A stretch of DNA of 9,521 nucleotides from an uncultured Prevotella sp. (GTDB taxonomy: Bacteria > Bacteroidota > Bacteroidia > Bacteroidales > Bacteroidaceae), in assembly GCA_947095945.1 (NCBI GenBank), contig CAMUQM010000068.1, positions 1 through 9,521 of the forward strand, given 5' to 3'. Below are positions 1-6,676 of this stretch, piece after piece. Position 1 is the stretch's first letter. Each line of letters starts with the position of its first letter. The notes under the pieces are model-generated. The model saw nothing but the letters and a program-made list of their open reading frames with translations, ran no database searches and was not told the origin of the DNA. A program made the translations under genes and the position numbers.

Positions 1-101
1 TGACTAACGACCTCTTCTACCTGTCAACAGCGAAGAGAGAGCGTGGTTTGAACTACCCATACGACAGAAGCTTTGAATTCTCATTACGTTTCTCACTCTA
101 A
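1..101 (+). CDS. SusC/RagA-type TonB-dependent outer-membrane receptor, C-terminal end only
   Basis: Reading from base 3, an open frame runs into the window and stops at TAA 99-101. The 32 visible residues end in YPYDRSFEFSLRFSL, the pattern of the last strand of a TonB-dependent outer-membrane barrel: alternating aromatic/hydrophobic residues, with Phe three residues and Leu one residue from the end. The stop lies 17 bases before a SusD-type gene, which is the standard SusC-SusD order in Bacteroidetes. SusC proteins form a 22-strand barrel that imports ligands captured by the SusD lid, using TonB energy. The start and plug domain lie upstream of the window, so substrate class and subfamily cannot be judged here. 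Identity is sure mainly from position; the C-terminal sequence agrees. Confidence 0.85.
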   Translation, partial: TNDLFYLSTAKRERGLNYPYDRSFEFSLRFSL

Positions 102-118
102 AACTAAATTGGATAACA

Positions 119-1576
119 ATGAAGAAGATAACAAAATATATAGGAGTATCCATGGCGCTTGCACTGCTTACTTCGTGCAACGACTTCTTGGATGTACAAC
201 CAAAAGGACAGCTGACAGACGATGAAATGTTTACTGACCTTACTGGCTATGAGGATGCTATGTTTGGTATCTACGGTAAGTTGGCTTCATCCAATCTCTA
301 TGGTAGTAATCTTTCATGGGGTATGGTGGATGAGTTAGGACAGCAGTTCGGTTATGACAACACACAAGATGTTAGTTATTATCTGAACCGCTATCAATAT
401 ACTAACCAGCAAGCACGCAACATCGTGGATGCTGTTTGGAGCAATATGTATAACAATATCTCTAATGTCAACAATGTGTTGAGACACATTAATGATATTA
501 GTGCTGGTGCACAGGAGCGTAAGATGATTAAAGGTGAGGCATTGGGTCTGCGTGGCTTTATGCACTTTGACCTCGCTCGCCTCTACTGTACAGACTATAC
601 TCGCAGTGATGCAAGTACTCTTGGTCTGCCTTATGCAACAGAGTTCAATTTGAAGAATCGTCCACGTTATAGCTTGCAGAATACATTCAACCTTATTCTT
701 AAGGACTTGAATCAAGCTGACTCATTGTTGGCAGATGACAATAATGTTACATACGACAATACTTTCGTACGTGATTACAGCAAGGGACGTGTGATACTTT
801 TCAATAAGTATGCTGTAAAGGCTACCAAAGCTCGTGTATACTATGCTATGGGTAAGTACACAGAAGCTGCAAAGTATGCACGTGAGGTAATCAATGCTAC
901 ACAGAATTTTAAGTTGAATACAAGTACATCACTTGACTCTGTGATGCGTTTCCCTGCAAGTAAGGAGATGATTTTCGGTGTTTACGCTGCCGACCGTTCT
1001 ACTGCAATTCGTACAGCATTCCTGCGCTCTACAGGTTACGGTTCTTTCGTTGAGGCTCGTCGTGATACACGTAGTCTCTATGAGACTGACCTCTTTACCG
1101 CACTTAGCTCTGACCTCCGTTTCACTTCTTTCTTTAGAGAGAACACGTCAGGTTCATCTTCCTCTTTCAGCTTTATCCGTCTAATTCAGAATGATGCTGA
1201 GGCTACAAGAGGTGTATTGAAAGGTTTTGTGTTAATCAGTCTGCCAGAGATGTATTACATCTTGAGCGAAAGTCTTTATGATACAAATCAGACAGAGGCA
1301 ATCAGTCTGCTTAATCAGGTAAGAAAGAGTAGGGGATTGGGCGATGTTGATGCAACTAAGGTGGCTACACGTACACTCTTCGAGCAGGAGATGATGCGTG
1401 AACGTATGCGTGAGTTCCCCGGTATGGGACAGACCTTCTATGCGTTGAAGCACTACAACCGTAGTTTTACAGACTTTAGAAATATCGACACGTATCAGCC
1501 TTCAGATGCTATCTTCAATCTCCCTTGGCCAGAGAGAGAGAAAGAGTACGGTGATCAGACTGTACATAATGGATAG
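119..1576 (+). CDS. SusD/RagB family ligand-binding outer-membrane lipoprotein
   Basis: This is a 485-residue surface lipoprotein that would form the lid on the SusC barrel encoded just upstream and bind the imported nutrient. The N-terminus is a lipoprotein signal: two lysines, a hydrophobic stretch, then LTSC with the lipidated Cys at residue 20. The following NDFLDVQPKGQ is typical of SusD proteins. Acidic residues just after the Cys agree with surface export in Bacteroidetes. The family's helical TPR signature is clear around residues 140-151 (EALGLRGFMHFDLARLY), followed by the usual GLPYAT stretch. The C-terminus NLPWPEREKEYG matches the conserved end of the family. Length is slightly below the common 500-550. 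No Shine-Dalgarno site is visible, which is normal for this phylum. The ligand is unknown; the exported metalloprotease-type proteins downstream suggest peptide or protein material rather than glycan (inference). Confidence 0.95.
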   Translation: MKKITKYIGVSMALALLTSCNDFLDVQPKGQLTDDEMFTDLTGYEDAMFGIYGKLASSNLYGSNLSWGMVDELGQQFGYDNTQDVSYYLNRYQYTNQQARNIVDAVWSNMYNNISNVNNVLRHINDISAGAQERKMIKGEALGLRGFMHFDLARLYCTDYTRSDASTLGLPYATEFNLKNRPRYSLQNTFNLILKDLNQADSLLADDNNVTYDNTFVRDYSKGRVILFNKYAVKATKARVYYAMGKYTEAAKYAREVINATQNFKLNTSTSLDSVMRFPASKEMIFGVYAADRSTAIRTAFLRSTGYGSFVEARRDTRSLYETDLFTALSSDLRFTSFFRENTSGSSSSFSFIRLIQNDAEATRGVLKGFVLISLPEMYYILSESLYDTNQTEAISLLNQVRKSRGLGDVDATKVATRTLFEQEMMRERMREFPGMGQTFYALKHYNRSFTDFRNIDTYQPSDAIFNLPWPEREKEYGDQTVHNG

Positions 1577-1588
1577 TTCATGTCAAAG

Positions 1589-1668
1589 AGTCAGTATGGT
1601 TTAGCACTGCTAAACGACACGAACAAAACTACTTTTAGTAAACGTTCAGCATTGCTAAATTACTGACT
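1589..1668. repeat. Long imperfect inverted repeat with internal palindromes after susD
   Basis: AGTCAGTA (1589-1596) is matched by TACTGACT (1661-1668). The inner parts also pair: GTTTAGCACTGCTAAAC (1599-1615) against GTTCAGCATTGCTAAAT (1644-1660), with only a small length difference and a few mismatches, leaving a loop of roughly 26 bases. The left inner block is itself a perfect palindrome with 8-base arms and one central base. The right block is a near-direct repeat of it, 14 of 17 bases the same. The arms could therefore fold as one long hairpin or as two small ones. No U-tract follows, so it is not a standard terminator. It may be an mRNA 3'-end stabiliser, an attenuator or a protein-binding site. 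Confidence 0.7.
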
Positions 1669-1733
1669 TGAATGTATAAAAGAAGAGATATAAACATAAA
1701 AACAAATATTGTAATCCGATAAAACTTAAGTAG

Positions 1734-1876
1734 TATAGGCTTTCAAATGGGCTGATTAATATGCAGCACCATTGGTGCTAACCAAGAGCACCATGTGTGT
1801 TAGGGCTTAGCACCACACGTGCTCGACCTTAACACATCGGTAAAACATAGAAAGTTAAGTTTCTAATAAGCCTATA
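1734..1876. repeat. Intergenic repeat element with nested hairpins, copy 1
   Basis: The outer ends TATAGGCTT (1734-1742) and AAGCCTATA (1868-1876) are perfect 9-base inverted repeats. Inside are the palindrome AGCACCA-T-TGGTGCT (1765-1779) and a nested hairpin: TGTGTTAGGG (1796-1805) pairs with CCTTAACACA (1827-1836) with one G-T pair, enclosing AGCAC (1809-1813) and GTGCT (1819-1823). The part from CTTAGCAC at 1806 to AACACATCGGTAAAA at 1845 resembles the reverse complement of 9459-9521, with 23 of 30 bases the same in the first block. That marks it as a dispersed repeat. No transposase is present. Whether the 9-base ends are the true element borders is unsure, because the second copy does not show them. 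Confidence 0.6.
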
Positions 1877-1937
1877 TAATAAGAGAAGAAAGGCTAACCT
1901 ACATGGGAAGCACTTATCGGACAACACTAAAAAACAA

Positions 1938-2651
1938 ATGATTATGTATAAATCAATTATAAACTTCTTCGCTATTGGTGTTATCGCACTGTCGTGGACA
2001 GCGTGTTCAAGCGACAATTACGAGGGTGAATACTCAAAAGATGGTGCTTACGAAGGAGCAAATCAGGTTTATTTCGACCTTAAGAATGCTTCTGACACAT
2101 TATATAACTATTCGTTCGGAACACAGCCTACCAGCGTGACAACTGATACTGTAACTGTGAATGTGAAGCTTGCTGGAGTGAGAAAATCACAGGCTCAGCA
2201 CTATAAGGTAGTTGTTGATTCAAGTAGTTCTGCAAAGGCTGGTGTGCACTTTGAAGCAATCAATAGTGATCAAGTAATTCCTGCTGATAGTCTTTCGGGA
2301 AGTTTTCGCGTAGTACTCTTGCGTCAGAATCTCAGTGATACAAAAAATGACAGTATCCGTCTTATTCTACGTTTGGAAGCAACTGACGATCTTGGCGTTC
2401 GCTTCCCTGATAAGATAAAGAGAGTTATTACGTTTGACAACGTACTTGAGAAGCCTTACTGGTGGGATAACCCTACGTTGCAAGCTATGGGTCTTCCAGC
2501 CTATACACCAGCTAAGTATCGTTATCTCTTGAGCTTGTATAACTCAGATGTAAGTGAACTTGAGTCAGCAATACGTAACAACAGAAAGTGGACACAGCTT
2601 TATAGAAATATTCAGAAGATGAAAGCTTACTTTGCTGCTAATCCTGAATAA
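1938..2651 (+). CDS. DUF4843 domain lipoprotein
   Basis: This 237-residue predicted lipoprotein has a short signal sequence ending WTAC, with the Cys at residue 23. Trp at the -3 position of the lipobox is unusual but the rest fits. The Cys is followed by SSDNYEGE, acidic enough for surface export. The body matches DUF4843: VYFDL at 44-48, a DTLYNYSFGT segment at 53-62, alternating beta strands, YKVVVDSSSSAKAGVHFE at 89-106, and a PYWWDN turn (173-178) before a helical C-terminal part. DUF4843 proteins are found in SusCD loci next to PKD-like lipoproteins. Their role is unknown; an accessory ligand-binding or complex-stabilising role is a guess. The start could be the first ATG or the ATG two codons later; both keep the signal. 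It lies after a 361-base gap and 40 bases before the next gene. Confidence 0.85.
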   Translation: MIMYKSIINFFAIGVIALSWTACSSDNYEGEYSKDGAYEGANQVYFDLKNASDTLYNYSFGTQPTSVTTDTVTVNVKLAGVRKSQAQHYKVVVDSSSSAKAGVHFEAINSDQVIPADSLSGSFRVVLLRQNLSDTKNDSIRLILRLEATDDLGVRFPDKIKRVITFDNVLEKPYWWDNPTLQAMGLPAYTPAKYRYLLSLYNSDVSELESAIRNNRKWTQLYRNIQKMKAYFAANPE

Positions 2652-2691
2652 GCACGTTCATAGGTATAACGATTAAAATAATTGACGAATT

Positions 2692-4119
2692 ATGGTAAAG
2701 AAATATTTATATATCTTAGCTGTTGCAGCCCTTACCTTCTCTTCATGTATCAATGATGAGTCAACAGAAGGTGGCAACGGAGTGTCTGTTATCAGTTTGC
2801 AGACACCTCTGAACAGTACATATACACTTAATCAGGGTGATACATTGAAGATTACTCCTACGGTATTGCAGAGCAATGGAAAGCAGAAGCTCACTTACGA
2901 ATGGGAGATTAATCACAAGTTGGTTTCAAGTGATACTGCACTTGTTTATCCTATTCAGAGTTCTGGAACTTATACAGGACGTCTTCATCTAAGTAATGGT
3001 CAGAATATTCAGATTTATGAGTTTAATGTGAATGTTGAGTATGCTTATACAAAGGGTGTTTATCTCTTGGCTGAAAATAACAGTAAGGCAATCCTTTCAT
3101 ACGTACCAACAGAAGATGTTGATAAGAGCTTCCACCTTGATGTGTTGGCAGCTAATAATCCTAATATTAACTTCGGTACACCTTGCTCAATGGCATGGAA
3201 CAAGACTATCGGAGGTCAGGCAAACAATGTTCTTGTTATTGCAGCAGGCAATCCATCAACCCTTTATCAGCTTGATGGTTATGAGATGTTGTCACTCTTC
3301 CAGACTCCTGTTGGTGAAAAGGTGATACAGGTTGCAGCTAACTCTGACCCAAGTTCACCAAAGACAATGGCTGTTACAAAGAATAATTTGTATTCATTGG
3401 GCTTGAACTCAACCAACTTGATTTCACAGACTTCACGTTTTACAAGCGCAGTAGGTGGTTCTGTAACATTGTCAAGCTACATGACACCATGGTGGAGAGA
3501 TGACCTCTTCTATGCACATGGCGATGCTTACTTCGATAATGCACACGGCTCTCTGTTGGCAGTAGCTGTTGAGACAACTGCTGTTCCTGCAGAAGTGTTG
3601 AAGGGTACCTTCACTGGTGATACATTGGTAGGTATGGGTAGTGTAAACAGACAGCGTAACCTTGCGTTGATTACTAATCAGACAAGCACTGGTACTTTCT
3701 ACTTTACATATATCTTCCCGGGTTACTACTCTACATCTTCTGATAAGAGAATTGCAGCAAATGTACTTTACCGCGTTGCAATGCCTTCAACCTCAGGTAT
3801 TGCTAATGGTTCTGTCGTACGCTCTGCTCGCAGTAAGAACCTTGTATATTATACCAATGGCAATGCAGTCTATGCTCACAACGTACTTGCTAATAGCAAC
3901 TTCCCAACTGCTGCACTATTTACAGTAGGTAATAGTTCTGAGAAGATTGTTGATATGGCATTCTCGGATGATGACAACCTCATCTATGTTGCAACAAATG
4001 ATGCTTCGGCTTCTATGCAGGGTAGTCTTTATTGTTATGATACACAGACTAACTCACTGCGCTGGTCTAAGCAGAATATTACAGGACGCATTGTGAAGGC
4101 ACTTTTCAGAAATAAATAA
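2692..4119 (+). CDS. PKD-like family lipoprotein, probable surface accessory protein
   Basis: This is a 475-residue lipoprotein. The signal MVKKYLYILAVAALTFSSC places the lipidated Cys at residue 19, followed by INDESTE. Residues about 31-116 look like an immunoglobulin-fold PKD-like domain: strands around YTLNQGDTLKITP, then YEWEI (69-73), then a TYTGRLHLSNGQ / FNVNV pair. The remaining 350 residues are rich in short beta strands, with recurring patterns such as KGVYLLAEN, NNLYSLGL, NLVYYTNGNAVYAHN and NLIYVATND, suggestive of a beta-propeller-like fold. No catalytic motif was recognised. This family regularly follows DUF4843 in SusCD loci. A role in substrate binding or in holding the surface complex together is plausible (inference). 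It starts 40 bases after the DUF4843 gene and ends 7 bases before the next, so co-transcription is very likely. Confidence 0.82.
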   Translation: MVKKYLYILAVAALTFSSCINDESTEGGNGVSVISLQTPLNSTYTLNQGDTLKITPTVLQSNGKQKLTYEWEINHKLVSSDTALVYPIQSSGTYTGRLHLSNGQNIQIYEFNVNVEYAYTKGVYLLAENNSKAILSYVPTEDVDKSFHLDVLAANNPNINFGTPCSMAWNKTIGGQANNVLVIAAGNPSTLYQLDGYEMLSLFQTPVGEKVIQVAANSDPSSPKTMAVTKNNLYSLGLNSTNLISQTSRFTSAVGGSVTLSSYMTPWWRDDLFYAHGDAYFDNAHGSLLAVAVETTAVPAEVLKGTFTGDTLVGMGSVNRQRNLALITNQTSTGTFYFTYIFPGYYSTSSDKRIAANVLYRVAMPSTSGIANGSVVRSARSKNLVYYTNGNAVYAHNVLANSNFPTAALFTVGNSSEKIVDMAFSDDDNLIYVATNDASASMQGSLYCYDTQTNSLRWSKQNITGRIVKALFRNK

Positions 4120-4126
4120 CATACAA

Positions 4127-6676
4127 ATGATAAGAATGAATTTCTCATTTAAGAACTCTGTACTTGGAGGGGCATTATTGCTCCTCCTTGTATTGCAAAG
4201 TACTGTTGCAAAAGCTGATGATGACAAGTCTAAGTCTAAACCCAAGAAAGAGACGAAGTATGACCGACTCTTTAAGGATAAAAAGACAGAGACTGCACGC
4301 AGTAAGTTTATTACTGTTCATAAGCTTGACAATAAGGTTTACTTTGAGTTGCCACGTACTTTGTTGAAGAAGCAGATGATGCTTGGTGGTGCGATTACCT
4401 CAACAACTGATGCAACTACGGTTACTGTTGGTTCAACAAGTTCTAACCCAGTTTTGTTCTACTTTGATATACAGGACAGTTCTGTGGTGATGAAGACTCC
4501 TAACAATGTTCTTTTCAAGGATAATGCAAACTCTACTGACCTTGAAAGCGCATTGGCTCTCAACTATCGTGATGGTATCTGGCAGGGCTTTAACATTATG
4601 GCTTACAACAATGATAGCTCAGCTATAGTCTTTGATGTAACCTCTTTGATGGGTAAGCCAAATAGCCTTGTACCTGTAATGCCTACAAAAAATGGTAACT
4701 ACAGCATTAAGGCGACTCCAAAGTCTGACCTTTCGTTTATTCGCGGTATAAAGAGTTTTGACACAAACGTTACTGTTAATAATGATTTTACTTATGGTGT
4801 GTCTACTTCTCTGATGTCTATGCCTATCGGTGGCGAGCGTCCTACAACTGTTGGTGTTAGCTATAGCGTAGCACTTGTGCCAGAGTCAGCAATGCGACCA
4901 CGTATCATGGACTCACGTATTGGTGTGAATTATTCTGTTCGTTTGGGTATTCCACAGGAAGGAGCAGGTACAAAGCGTATCTTCTTCTCTCATCGTTGGA
5001 ACCTTGTACCAAAGGATAAGAAGGCGTATGCAAAGGGTAAATTGACTCAACCTGTTAATCCAATCCGATTCTATTTGGATGATACTTTCCCTGAAGCATG
5101 GAAACAACCAATCCGTGAAGGTGTTCTTGAGTGGAACAAAGCATTTGAGAAGATAGGTTTTAAGAATGCTCTTGAGGTTGTTGACTTCCCACAGAAGCAG
5201 GATGGTTTCGACCCAGATAATATTCAGTATTCTTGTATTCGCTACATACCAAGTGGTTCTTCATCTGCTCCAAAGAGTGATATTCACGTCAATCCGAATA
5301 CGGGTGAGATTGTAGCAGCCTCTATGTTCATTTTCTCTGACGTTGAAAAGCTTCTCCATAAGTGGCGTTTCATAGAGACAGGTGCTGTAGATCCATCTGT
5401 TCGTGGTAATCGTTTACCAGCTGCTAAGTTTGCTGAAGGCTTGAAGATGTTGGTTACAAAAGAGACAGGTAGTATGTTAGGATTGCTGGATAACCTCGGT
5501 GCTTCAGCTACTTATTCTACTGATTCTTTGCGTAATGCACGTTTCACAACGACAATGGGACTTGCTCCTTCTGTTATGGATGACGTTCATTATAACTATG
5601 TTACACAGCCAACAGATAATGGTGTACGTCTTTATCCTACTGGACTCGGTATGTATGATTACTTCACTATTGACTGGAACTACCGTTATTTTGATACTGA
5701 CAATGTTTCAATCAATGAGGAAAAGAATACACTTGAGGCATTTGTTGACAAGAAAGTGACAAACCCACGTCTTCGTTTTTATGCTGAACGCAATTCTAAG
5801 TGGGACCCACGTCTTGCGGCTGGTGCACTTGGTAACGATATGATTACAAGTGCAAACCTTGCAAATAAGAACTATTCTATCGTTGAGAACAATCTCTCTA
5901 AGTGGATTAAGAACGATGAGGATAGTCGTATTAAGGATCAGTTGTATCTTCAGGTTTCACAGAATCGTTATGCTTTGTTCAAGCAAGTGTTGAGCAATGT
6001 TGGTGGTATGTATCTCAACAACATGAAGATTTCTGCGGGAGTACCACAGTATCAGGTTGTTTCAAAAGACCTCCAACGTCGTTCCCTCTTGTGGTGTCTG
6101 CAGCATGCAATGAACATCAAGAAGTATGCAAACCGTGACCTTGAGCGTAAGGGCTACTTGTCTGTAAGCTATTATGACCAGAGTTTGGAGTTTATGGGTT
6201 ATGATTTGATGGCAGCACGTATGCGTGTAGCCGTTACTTCTTACCTGAATCCAAATAGCTACACGCAGAAGGAGTTCTTTGATGATATGTATAATACTCT
6301 CTTCAAGAGTGTAACTGACATGCGTGCACCATCTCAGGGCGAGCGTGTTTTACAGCGTGCATTCATGAGTCAGGCTCAGAGTGTAGTCTCAAAGGCTACT
6401 GGTAGCAGTGGTTCTGGTGGTGGCTCTGGTTCAAGTATGGCTTTGAAGGGTGATGATCTTGGTGCAACTCCGGGCTTTGGAGACCCATCTCAGAACCTTG
6501 CACCAACTGTTGATATCACTCTTGCAGACAACTCAGAACTTTACTTCTACAACTGTTTGTTGAAGTTAAGAACTGCTTTGGAGAAATGTTTGAAGGCTAA
6601 CTTGCCACTTGAGGCACGTACTCACTATGAGATGATGCTCTTCAAAATCAATAAGACAATGGAGGTGAAGAAATGA
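4127..6676 (+). CDS. DUF5118/DUF5117 zinc-metalloprotease homologue with a degenerate active site (probable pseudoprotease)
   Basis: This 849-residue exported protein has a Sec signal peptide with likely cleavage after AKA (residue 30), no lipobox and no T9SS C-terminal domain seen, so it is probably periplasmic. A charged linker is followed by a DUF5118-like segment from about residue 42 (YDRLF...), a DUF5117 region to about 300, and a metzincin-like region. Where the paralogue downstream has HEVGHTLGLMH, this protein has KETGSMLGLLD at 445-455: the three zinc-binding His are Lys445, Ser449 and Asp455, and only Glu446 remains. The VDPRTGEI motif is VNPNTGEI (388-395). The Met of the Met-turn is kept (Met484). 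The frame is intact, so it is a maintained protein, not a decayed gene. A Gly/Ser linker occupies about 759-770. The start could also be Met4. A binding or scaffold role with the next protein is inference. Confidence 0.85.
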   Translation: MIRMNFSFKNSVLGGALLLLLVLQSTVAKADDDKSKSKPKKETKYDRLFKDKKTETARSKFITVHKLDNKVYFELPRTLLKKQMMLGGAITSTTDATTVTVGSTSSNPVLFYFDIQDSSVVMKTPNNVLFKDNANSTDLESALALNYRDGIWQGFNIMAYNNDSSAIVFDVTSLMGKPNSLVPVMPTKNGNYSIKATPKSDLSFIRGIKSFDTNVTVNNDFTYGVSTSLMSMPIGGERPTTVGVSYSVALVPESAMRPRIMDSRIGVNYSVRLGIPQEGAGTKRIFFSHRWNLVPKDKKAYAKGKLTQPVNPIRFYLDDTFPEAWKQPIREGVLEWNKAFEKIGFKNALEVVDFPQKQDGFDPDNIQYSCIRYIPSGSSSAPKSDIHVNPNTGEIVAASMFIFSDVEKLLHKWRFIETGAVDPSVRGNRLPAAKFAEGLKMLVTKETGSMLGLLDNLGASATYSTDSLRNARFTTTMGLAPSVMDDVHYNYVTQPTDNGVRLYPTGLGMYDYFTIDWNYRYFDTDNVSINEEKNTLEAFVDKKVTNPRLRFYAERNSKWDPRLAAGALGNDMITSANLANKNYSIVENNLSKWIKNDEDSRIKDQLYLQVSQNRYALFKQVLSNVGGMYLNNMKISAGVPQYQVVSKDLQRRSLLWCLQHAMNIKKYANRDLERKGYLSVSYYDQSLEFMGYDLMAARMRVAVTSYLNPNSYTQKEFFDDMYNTLFKSVTDMRAPSQGERVLQRAFMSQAQSVVSKATGSSGSGGGSGSSMALKGDDLGATPGFGDPSQNLAPTVDITLADNSELYFYNCLLKLRTALEKCLKANLPLEARTHYEMMLFKINKTMEVKK
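6661..6672 (+). promoter_or_regulatory. Shine-Dalgarno-like site and ATGA coupling junction
   Basis: GGAGG at 6661-6665 lies 7 bases before the ATG at 6673, within the last codons of the upstream gene (MEVKK, stop). The ATG overlaps the TGA stop at 6674-6676. A good purine-rich site is uncommon in this phylum and none is seen before the other starts here. It supports the 6673 start and suggests coupled translation of the two paralogues. It may partly be a chance product of the Glu-Val-Lys-Lys codons. Confidence 0.55.

Larger units (their letters stand above)
1577..1937. other. 361-base intergenic region rich in palindromes, no gene
   Basis: There is no credible coding frame on either strand. 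The stretch holds an imperfect long hairpin (1589-1668), a perfect short palindrome (1765-1779), a nested hairpin (1796-1836) and a 9-base inverted repeat enclosing the last two (1734-1742 with 1868-1876). The plus strand contains no TTTG, so the usual Bacteroidetes promoter (TTTG about 20 bases before TAnnTTTG) is absent. None of the hairpins is followed by a T-run, so no conventional terminator is visible either. The simplest reading is that transcription passes through and the structures modulate mRNA stability or partial termination between the susCD pair and the genes downstream (inference). Confidence 0.7.

Noticed and set aside
335..715. 126-codon minus-strand frame inside susD
   Set aside because: It is fully antisense to conserved SusD codons; its length is explained by codon use of the real gene.
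1577..1937. CRISPR array from the repeated TTAGCA/TGCTAA motifs
   Set aside because: The motifs are few, unequally spaced and variable, with no constant repeat-spacer pattern and no cas genes nearby.
1829..2017. 62-codon frame on the minus strand overlapping the start of the DUF4843 gene
   Set aside because: It is antisense to the lipoprotein signal region and the repeat, and its hydrophobic, Cys-rich translation has no recognisable domain; best explained as a shadow.
4127..6676. Treating the His-less protease gene as a pseudogene
   Set aside because: The frame is full length, with a signal peptide, the Met-turn and fold motifs retained; only the zinc ligands and a few nearby residues differ, so it is better called an intact pseudoenzyme gene.
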